Source of the DNA: Phaeosaccion multiseriatum
Taxonomy: Eukaryota; Ochrophyta, other classes
Assembly: GCA_965112735.1 (NCBI GenBank)
Contig: OZ218955.1
Coordinates: forward strand, 2,728,001-2,792,000
Direction: 5' to 3'
DNA: 64,000 nt
Positions 56,888 to 64,000 of the stretch are shown piece by piece. The first letter of the stretch is position 1. The number at the start of each line of letters is the position of its first letter. The notes below the pieces were generated by a model, which had not been told where the DNA came from, did no database searches, and was given only the letters and a program-made list of their open reading frames with translations. Both the position numbers and the translations under genes were made by a program.

Positions 56888-58263
56888 TGTGTGTGTGAGC
56901 GGCGAGCCGCTAGCTGAACACACGCACGCACTCACGCACTAACGCACGCACGCATGAAAAGACTCAGCAGGTGCGCTATGGCGTATACGTACGCACCAGC
57001 GCGGAGAGCACGTTGACTCGCTCGTCCCTCCCCCACCGCAGCGCCGCTCTCTCTGCCTCAGCCTTGGCCCATTGGTAGGGCTGCATGCCGGGCCCACGCC
57101 GCTCACTGGACGTGTTCCAGTCCTCCTCGGTGAAGTGTTTGCCATTGGTGGGCCTGAGGGAAGGAGGGAGGAGAACAGAGGCGTATGGTGAGGGAGAGCG
57201 AAGGGCGAGTGCTCCATGACGAGCGACAAGGCTCACAGGCAAAGGGAAGGAAGTGCACTCCATACCACTCCATTCCATCCCCTTGCTCAAGGTTAGGCCC
57301 AGCCCGAGCGAGGGAGGAAAAGCCCAAGGGCCCTCCCCCCACCCCCCCCTGTTGTAAGGACGATCCCATGTTGTGCATCTCACCCTCTCCCTCACCTGTC
57401 CCCAGGGCCTCGAAGCGCGGCGCTACTCGAGGTGATGACTACCGCAGCGAGCTCAAGCTCCGTAGACACCAACATAGGCGCCTCTTCTTGTTCCTGTTCT
57501 TCTTGTTCTTCTTCCTGTGTGTTGCGCCCATCTTCACCTTCAGCGCAGGCCTGGTCATCAGGGCCCTCTCTCTGTTTCTTTCTCTCTGCTTTGGTGGCGG
57601 AGACGGAACGGGCCGTCTTGGCAGAGGCGAGGAGATGCAGGGTTCCCTCCAAGATGGGGTGTACAATCTCCTTCTCGGCGTCGGCAAAGTCCCGGTAGAA
57701 GGGTCCGGCGGTGTGGAAGAGCACGAGAGACGAGCGAGGGAGAGAGAACGGAAAGGGTGCTTGGTCTGCTTCCCGGCAAGTCTCAGACTCTTTAGTCGAG
57801 GAGGAGCAGAGACTTAAGGCGGGTCCGAATGATCCTGGGAGTGTCAAGTCTGCCTCGTACAGCTCGAGCCTGCCCGGAGGATACCGCTTCTGGAGCGAAT
57901 GGAGGGCGCGCAACGAAGCATCTGTCTCGTCGGAGGTGCTTCTCCTGATGTTGCCGCTGCCGTTGTTGCTACTGATCCTGATTCCAGAGCCCTCTGAGCG
58001 CCCTCTGAAGGTGCCTCGCACGGAGTGGCCTTCACGCATATACGCACAAACCGCACAGCAAGAGAGCAGGCGCGTCTCAAATACATCTGTAAGGAATGGT
58101 AAGTCCAGCATGCAGACGCACCTTGCTCGAGCAGCTCCTGCACGAGATGGAGGCCGAGGTAGCCCGTTGCCCCGGTCACCACGGCCGTGTAGGCCTGGGA
58201 GGAAGGCAAAAGGAAGAGCGATAGCAGAAAGACAAAAACACGAGGCCGCCAAGCGGACATCAT
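56082..58263 (-). CDS. extended short-chain dehydrogenase/reductase (dihydroflavonol/cinnamoyl-CoA reductase-like)
   Basis: Five exons, 58263-58122, 58029-57396, 57153-56997, 56762-56523 and 56426-56082, give about 505 residues. Residues 2-24 form a signal-like segment (RVFVFLLSLFLLPSSQA), so the product may enter the secretory route or a plastid. The Rossmann motif TGATGYLG lies at residues 30-37, followed by GHSVRGTFRG. The catalytic pair is seen in YQWAK (Y-x3-K) and the preceding strand in VVITSSSAAL. PSMMLGPP and ICDVRDVAKAHVAAAE then GRRYIVS match the later part of atypical extended SDRs, which use NAD(P)H to reduce carbonyls. An insertion of about 50 charged residues (Lys/Glu/Gln) before the VVITSSSAAL strand is unusual. 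Substrate cannot be told. It is convergent with the kinesin and divergent from the FAM210-like gene. Confidence 0.85.
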
Positions 58264-58657
58264 CGCAGGAGGAAGGAACCAGGACCAGGACGCACACAGC
58301 AGAGATCCCCCGCGTATTTATAGAAAACCTCCATGAAGCGCAGCAGCAGAGCTACTGTACACGTAGGAGAGAGAGAAGAAATATATATTACACCCTTAGG
58401 AGAGAAGAGACGACGGGAGTTGTTGCGTTGGTTCTTTGTGGCTCACAGAAAGGATGATTTCCCTCCGATTTCCGATTTCCCCCATACCTCTTTGTACCAA
58501 CCAAGTCAAGACCCTTGTTTTTACGGTATGGCTGCTGGTGCTGGTGCTGCTGGGACACACACGGTGAAGTGCTCGACGCGGACGAGTCCGAAAGCGGACT
58601 TTGCCCAAAGATAACGCTGGTCGTGGGAGATTCCTGCACTTGACCGCCCAAGGCACA
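58264..58657. promoter_or_regulatory. divergent upstream region of the SDR and FAM210-like genes
   Basis: About 390 bp between the two starts. A TATTTATAGAAA element (58315-58326) lies about 55 bp upstream of the SDR ATG, and ATATATATTA is seen near 58381-58390. Either could be a core promoter element. Confidence 0.4.
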
Positions 58658-60801
58658 ATGACGCTTCAGATGGGCTTGCTTCGGGGCTCGAGGGCCCTGA
58701 TAAGCAGCAGCAAAGGCAGCAGCAGCAGCAGCATCGGTGTGTTGGGGAGGAGATGGAGAACAACCCACGGGGTGACACCAGCCCCGTCCCAGCGGCAATC
58801 GACACATCAGTCGCTGAAGCGCCTGTATACCGCCGGAAGAAGAAGCGGGTTGGCTGGGGCCTCCCCCCTTTGCTCGACTATCTCAGGTCTTCAATGGCCA
58901 TGGGCAGGAGGAGGCACTGATGGCTCACGCATCAACAAGCGACGCCTTGGCGGATGTGGTTGCGGCTGCGTTCGTCACCACAGTAGCAGTAGCAGTAGCA
59001 GTAGCCACGAGAGGTCGGAGGAAGGGACGAAGCTCCAACAGCGAGGGGGGGGGGGGAGTAGAGGAGCGGCGGCAACGGCGGCAGCAGCGGCGCGGGACAT
59101 GTGGAGGAGCAAGAAGACGGAAATGGCAGGGGACATGAAGGGCAGGAAGGAGGAATTGGCCCAGGATGCCAGAGAGGTAGCCGAACGATTGAGAAAGAAG
59201 GGGGAGGAGGCAAAGGAGCAGCTGGTGGGTAGGGGAGCGGACCTGAGTGGGGCCGCGAGGGAAAAGGTCCGGGAAGGGCACGAGAGGTTGGTGGAGAGGG
59301 GAGAAGAAGTGAAAGACACTCTCGTGGCCGGGAGGGAAAAGCTCAAGGAGGGTGGAGAGCACCTGAGGGAGATGGCGAGGGATAAGGTGAAGGAAGGTAG
59401 TGAGCGGTGGGCGAGCAGGCGAGATGAGCTGAGGGATAGAGCCAAGGATAGAGTCACCGATGCCGCACACGACGCACGGGAGAACATGTCGAGCGTGAAG
59501 GATCGCTTGAAGGAGAGGGGAGGAGACATGAAGGACCGACTGAAGGAGAAGGGGGGAGACATGGTGAAGGAGGCCACCACTCAGGTGAGTGTGTCGAGTC
59601 GAGTGTCAGTGTCAGAGGAGGAGGACAAAGTAGGCGGTGTTGGGTGTTAAGTGTTGGGGGTTGTACAGGCCACGGCAAGGCAATGCCCGCTTCAAAAGAG
59701 GGCCAGGCGGTAGTGCAGTTGGGCAGCAGGCTTCGTTGGGTGGGCAGCGTGTTGGTTCGGCGCTGCTCTTGCTGCTCTGCCCGCGCTGCTCCGGTACCAC
59801 TGAGTGCATCGATGCCTCCTCTCCTCCACCTCCCTACCCCCACCCAGCCTGCTCACTGACTACACTGGGGCTGTGCCCTCGCTAGCGACCTCACACTGCA
59901 CACCTGACTCCACTAGAATGCACTGGCCTCTCTCCTTTCACCCCCCCCCCCTCACCCCCTCTCTCCTTCCGTTGCCCTGCCCTTCATCTTGCCTCCTGCC
60001 CTTGCTCCTCGCCATGCCTCTTGCTCGCCCCTCTCTCCCCCTCTCCGCCGCACCATCCCATCCTCTCCCAAAGGTGCGGGATAGTGTAGTGGCTGGGAGG
60101 GAAAAAGTGGCAGAGAAGGCCGAGGCAGGCAAGAACACCGTCAAGTGGATCTTCAAAAAGTACGGCCTCATCGCTCTGGGTACCTACGTGACCGTGTACG
60201 CAGGCACGCTCAGCTCCGTCTATGCTGTTCTACAATTGGGCGTCATCAGTCCGGAGTGGTTGGCGACGGGGGCTGAGAGCGCTACTCAGCACGTGCAGGC
60301 GCTCATGTGTTACCTGCCGGCCTGGGCGGAGGAGAAGGGTGTCAAGTGGTGGGGCACAGTGATGCTTGATCCGACCTACAGGAGCCTCGCGCTGGTGAGT
60401 TGTGGAGTTTGGCTTGAGGGTGCTTGGTACTGGTACTTGACTTGGCTTGGGTTTGTTGATCAAGAGGAACAGGAAGAGCATACCATACACCTCTCGCTCG
60501 GGAGCTTCAGCGTGCTTGTGCGCGAGGGATTGGAACGTGCGGGGAGCAAAATCAGAAGTTCAGTTTTTAGTTTACTTTCCAGTCTGTCGGTCGGTCTGTC
60601 GAACAACGCGCTTAACTCGACCGAGGGTGCGTGTCTGCAACTTCCCCGCGTTGCCTTCTCTGCCGTAAGTGTGGCTCCCTCACCCCTCGTCCCTCCCCTG
60701 CCCAGGCCTGGATAGCGACCAAGGTAACCGAGCCCGCGCGTATTCTCCTCACCATTGCCGTGGTGCCGAGGGTGGCGAGGTTCTTCAAGCGAAAATCTTG
60801 A
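58658..60801 (+). CDS. FAM210/DUF1279-like membrane protein with LEA-like helical N-terminus
   Basis: Three exons, 58658-59584, 60074-60394 and 60706-60801, give 447 residues. The start MTLQMGLLRGSRALISSSKG with Arg/Ser-rich sequence looks like an organelle targeting peptide. Residues about 165-310 are charged helical 11-mer-like repeats (REKVREGHERLVERGEEVKD, RDELRDRAKDRVTDAAHDAR, RLKERGGDMKDRLKEKGGDM), as in LEA and perilipin-like proteins. Exon 2 holds VKWIFKKYGLIALGTYVTVY then SVYAVLQLGV, the FAM210/DUF1279 signature, and the end is ARILLTIAVVPRVARFFKRK, a second hydrophobic segment. FAM210 proteins sit in mitochondrial membranes and affect organelle protein synthesis. The joining of LEA-like repeats to this domain is uncommon. 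The amphipathic repeat could bind membranes. Confidence 0.8.
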
Positions 60802-61126
60802 CAAAGGACAGGACAACAGGCGAAACGGCAATACCTACGCACGCACGCACGCACGCACGCATACATACATACACACACACACGCGCGCGCACTGGATGAA
60901 GGCTACATCTTACTCCCTAGAGTCTGTCTTCTCGTGGGCACACCCTTGCCGCTCACCGTATCCGTTACCCCCCCGGGTTGGACGCGTGCATGTCTTGTGC
61001 TTCATGTAGCGACACATGGGGTGAGGTATATGGGGTGAGGTATATGGGGTGAGGTATAGTGTGGTATGTTGCGGTGCGGCACAAGTGAGAAGAACTCAAG
61101 CAGCACACGTACACACACACACACAG

Positions 61127-61167
<41 letters not shown>

Positions 61168-61642
61168 TTCACAGGCTTGAATGGCACGAACGGGCAGGGG
61201 ATGGGCGGTGTGGGGGAGTAGGGGAAGAGAACGTATTTCGAGGGGGAAGATAAGACTATCTTCTGCGAGCATGACCACCTCAAGGGGAAGCCTTCGATGG
61301 GACCCCACTCTACCTTTGGACATGCGGCTGTGCGGCGTATAAGATCGGTGAAGGAGGACACGCGCCCGCCCACGAGCCCCGAGCCACCCCCCCCCCCCCA
61401 CGACGTGTTCCTCCCTTCTTGGGGGGAAAAGCGGGCAGCAGACAACACTCTCTTGTTGGCCCAGACACTTCTTATTCGTTTTGTTACTACAGTGGCCCAA
61501 GTACTTCGATACTGAATGAATGCTCATTTCCGTGATTTTCATTTACACCACTGCCGTCTCGCTGTCGCGATCAAGCTACGCTTTTTTTCACTACTTCCTT
61601 CCCCCTTTCCTCTACCCTACTGTACAAGCAAAGCTTCTCCCC
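60802..61642. other. convergent intergenic region
   Basis: No gene is seen. It holds ACGC and (CA)n tracts at 60836-60890 and 61110-61165, three copies of a 15-bp ggggtgaggtatatg unit at 61018-61060, and poly-C at 61386-61400. It lies between the stops of the FAM210-like and HSP20-like genes. Confidence 0.55.
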
Positions 61643-63397
61643 TCACTGGATGGTGATTGTCCTGGGCTTCATCTTGGGCACCGTGACGCTCAGAGCCTCC
61701 GGCCCTCCCTCACCCGCCTCTCCCTGCACGAAGGACGCGCTGATGGCCCCCACGTCGGCGTCCTTGGCGAGCCTGAGGCGGCGCTCTCTGGACCTCACCG
61801 CCGCACCCTGCCCCTCCTCGCCCTCCTGCTGCTGCTGACGGTGGGTCGCCGTGATGACCAGAGTGGCGTTGTCCTCCTCAAGCTTGATGGTCACGTCCTC
61901 CTTCTCCAGCCCCTCCGGAAGGAACACCTTCGCCGCGTACCCCTCCTCCTTGGGAGGTGCGATCTCCACGTACATCTCTGCGCGTCTGGCCGCGAGCACC
62001 TTCTGCAGCCGAGCCCGCTCCTTCTGCTGCACCTGCTCCTCCGTCAGCGGCTTGAGGTTGGGGGGAGGCGTCGTGGAGCTGCTTGTGGAGCTGCTCGCCA
62101 AGCCCCAGTCCTTCTCGAAGTCCCTGACGAGCCCGTCGAACATGGTCGAGAAAGAGTCCTCGATTTCGAGGCGGGCCCTCTCCGCCTTCTCCGCCCTCTC
62201 CAAGCGCTCCTTGATGGCCTTCTCCCTCCTCTCCTCGGCCTCCTGCCGGGCTGCAGCTTGCTTCGCCGCCTCCACGCGAGCGGCGATCTGCCTGTTGGTA
62301 TCGTCGATCTGCTGCTCCCTCTGCTGCAGCTGCTGCGTCAAGTCCGTCTTCTCCTCGCTGCTCATTGCGCCCCACCCGCCCACCTTGGGCAGCACCACCG
62401 TGAGCTTCCTGGCGCCGCCCTCCTCCTCCGACCACTCCGTGGACAAGCTCTGCTCCCACTGCACCTTGAGCTCTGCGTCCGACTGTGACTCCTCCTCCTT
62501 GGAGACAGACACGGGCGAGCCCGCCGAAGCAGTCTCTACCTCCGCCGTGATGGTGGCGCTGGCTGTCTCGGTGGTGCTGGGGGCGTCGTCTCTCCTCTCT
62601 GCGCTCGGCTCTTGCACCTCCCTGTAGAGCTCCAGTCCCTCCGGCAGCTCGAACGCCTGAGAGAAGGAGCGCTGCACCGTTCGCGTGACCTGCTGCTGCT
62701 CCTCGCGCCAGTGCTGGTAGGGGCCGCTACCGAAGATGAGCTGGGCCATGAGGTCCGAGTCCGTCGTGTAGGGTCTCATCACCGTGCGGCTCTGGCGCTC
62801 CTCCTCCGTGGTGCCGACCTGGACATTGAGGTAGCGTGCTCCGGGCGCGCCCTCCAGAGTGACCTGCACGTCACCCTCGGCCACCCCTCCGGCCGCAGGT
62901 GTGTCCACGCGAGGCTGGGTCGAATCGCTCTGCTGGTCCTCCTCCTGATGCTCCTCCTTCTGCTCGTCCTTCTGCCCCTCGGCCTGCTGCTGCTTGTTGG
63001 TGGCGGGTGCTGGGAAGGTGAAGGAGACACGAATCTCCGAGTCCGATTCCTCGATCTTGGGGCTCGACAGCACTCCCTCAATAGGGTGCTGCTGCTCCTG
63101 CTGCTGTTGCTTCTTCGTCTCCTGCTGCCTCCTGTACTGCCTCGGAGCGGGGGCTACACACGGACCGAAGGCGAAGCCTAGGTCTCTGCCTGAGAGCAGG
63201 GAAGGCGAAATGCTCAATCTCCTCCTCGGGTTATCGCACAGGCCCATCTGCGGGCTCTGTTGCCTCTGCCTCTGCTGCCGCCATCGCTGCTCCCGCTGGC
63301 GGTGCCTCGCCGGGCCGGAGGGCGCGGTGATGAAGGCAGCGGCAGGGAATAGATGCGAGCGGGCTCCTCCCATGCTGCTGCTGATATAGTACACCAT
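61643..63397 (-). CDS. HSP20/alpha-crystallin-domain protein, probably with two diverged domains
   Basis: A single exon of 584 codons from ATG 63397. The last 110 residues match an alpha-crystallin domain: YAAKVFLPEGLEKEDVTIKL, ATLVITATHR, RERRLRLAKDADVGAISASF and EALSVTVPKMKPRTITIQ (the A-x-x-x-G-x-L region and terminal strand). A second, weaker copy seems to lie upstream: VQRSFSQAFELPEGLELYRE, LKVQWEQSLS and ARKLTVVLPKV have the same order of strands. Between them is a helical region rich in Ala, Glu, Arg and Lys (about 370-450). The N-terminus is Gln/Arg-rich and could be a targeting sequence (SSSMGGARSHLFPAAAFITA). HSP20 proteins hold unfolded clients. It is the only intronless gene here with a recognised fold. 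Confidence 0.8.
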   Translation of the reverse strand: MVYYISSSMGGARSHLFPAAAFITAPSGPARHRQREQRWRQQRQRQQSPQMGLCDNPRRRLSISPSLLSGRDLGFAFGPCVAPAPRQYRRQQETKKQQQQEQQHPIEGVLSSPKIEESDSEIRVSFTFPAPATNKQQQAEGQKDEQKEEHQEEDQQSDSTQPRVDTPAAGGVAEGDVQVTLEGAPGARYLNVQVGTTEEERQSRTVMRPYTTDSDLMAQLIFGSGPYQHWREEQQQVTRTVQRSFSQAFELPEGLELYREVQEPSAERRDDAPSTTETASATITAEVETASAGSPVSVSKEEESQSDAELKVQWEQSLSTEWSEEEGGARKLTVVLPKVGGWGAMSSEEKTDLTQQLQQREQQIDDTNRQIAARVEAAKQAAARQEAEERREKAIKERLERAEKAERARLEIEDSFSTMFDGLVRDFEKDWGLASSSTSSSTTPPPNLKPLTEEQVQQKERARLQKVLAARRAEMYVEIAPPKEEGYAAKVFLPEGLEKEDVTIKLEEDNATLVITATHRQQQQEGEEGQGAAVRSRERRLRLAKDADVGAISASFVQGEAGEGGPEALSVTVPKMKPRTITIQ

Positions 63398-63721
63398 TTC
63401 TTCTTGTTCGTTTGTTTCGTTGTTTGTGAGCCCATTGCTTCGTCTTCATCTTCCCCTTTTTTCTGGATTGATCTCGAACTTATTAAGTGCCATCTCGAAC
63501 GATCTAGATGCGTGTGTTGGTTCTCTGACTCACAGATGGCAGGGAATGTTATTTGTTTTTCTTCTGATTTCCCATGGGAGATTCCACGTGGAGACGATTA
63601 AGACACATGACACCTTTTCATTTCCTCACAACACATCCTTCATTGGACAAGCAACACATCTTTCTTTCCTCACGAACCTCCTCATACTAACGCGGTAGTA
63701 CGCAGAAATTAAAAGCACAAC
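63398..63721. promoter_or_regulatory. divergent upstream region of the HSP20-like gene and the last gene
   Basis: About 320 bp, AT-richer than its flanks. Pairs such as TTCTTC and GAACGATC occur near 63400-63505, but no clear run of alternating nGAAn heat-shock units was found. Confidence 0.4.
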
Positions 63722-64000
63722 ATGGGCTTCAGCGGGCACCCGATGCCAGCAGGCTACATGCTCTCGCCCAGTGCAGCGGCGCTTCTTCCCCCATCCCTCG
63801 GGAACGGGGCCGCCTTTATCAGCATGAGCATGCCCTGTGGCTCGTTCGAGTGCCAACAGGAGAGGCGTCAGCAGCAGCGGGTCCGGGAACAGCAGCGGCG
63901 GCGACTGTGGGAGGAGCAGCGGCGATACGGAGGCGGGCCTCGCGGAGTCAGCTTCGAGGTGGGCTCCAGCCCGCGCCAGTGGAAGCAGAGGCAACAGCGG
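63722..64000 (+). CDS. unidentified gene, 5' end only (Gln/Arg-rich)
   Basis: ATG at 63722 opens a frame that runs to the window edge (93 codons): MGFSGHPMPAGYMLSPSAAA, then SMSMPCGSFECQQERRQQQR and RRRLWEEQRRYGGGPRGVSF. The Gln/Arg-rich stretch resembles the N-terminus of the divergent HSP20-like gene (RHRQREQRWRQQRQRQQ), so the two may be an inverted duplicate pair. No domain can be named from this part. Confidence 0.5.
   Translation, partial: MGFSGHPMPAGYMLSPSAAALLPPSLGNGAAFISMSMPCGSFECQQERRQQQRVREQQRRRLWEEQRRYGGGPRGVSFEVGSSPRQWKQRQQR

Overview
The window is eukaryotic nuclear DNA. The genes are split by many GT-AG introns, and intron ends could be placed by keeping reading phase and conserved motifs intact. 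The gene set (kinesin-8, senataxin-type helicase, RBM28/Nop4, TPR-SET, prominin-like, FAM210) is that of a protist or alga. Two weak hints point to a stramenopile alga: Pro/Thr repeats of the PTPAPT type and a decayed array of Cys/His repeats of the WRKY19-like kind. No rRNA, tRNA, CRISPR or bacterial-type operon was seen. Simple repeats are extremely abundant: (GGGA)n, (CA)n, (CT)n, (GAG)n, (CAG)n and several minisatellites.

Layout. 231-922 (+): 3' end of a PAN/Apple-like gene. 2030-8729 (-): a ten-exon RBM28/Nop4-like nucleolar RNA-binding protein. 9072-21266 (+): a sixteen-exon Sen1/senataxin-like helicase, divergent from the former. 21608-25871 (-): a seven-exon TPR-SET protein. 26206-26506 (+): a broken Cys/His-repeat gene. 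27094-30168 (-): a prominin-like pentaspan membrane protein. 30730-35210: a rearranged zone holding a second, broken copy of the prominin 5' end, a second copy of the 3' exons of a small membrane protein, and a 2.6-kb array of exon-like Pro/Thr units partly inverted about a palindrome. 35044-36913 (-): the intact copy of that small membrane protein. 37481-44512 (-): a 2343-residue disordered protein made of repeated tryptophan motifs, with an N-myristoylation-type start. 45163-54456 (+): a thirteen-exon kinesin-8 with very long Gly and Gln tails. 54535-55690: two minisatellites between convergent genes. 56082-58263 (-): an extended-SDR reductase. 58658-60801 (+): a FAM210/DUF1279 protein with a LEA-like helical N-terminus. 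61643-63397 (-): an HSP20/alpha-crystallin protein. 63722-64000 (+): the 5' end of an unidentified gene.

The genes do not form one pathway; two (RBM28-like, Sen1-like) act in RNA metabolism and share a head-to-head promoter region. The most unusual signal is a 9-nt word, TTGGTGATA (reverse TATCACCAA), seen about two dozen times exactly and about ten times with one mismatch. It almost always sits inside CAG/CTG runs, on both strands, in exons of five genes and in introns, where several copies form the 3' splice acceptor. It adds three codons to open frames (LVI, VGD, SPT and others). Other notable structures are the inverted exon-like array, complementary satellites in two introns of the helicase gene, and introns that begin purine-rich and end pyrimidine-rich.
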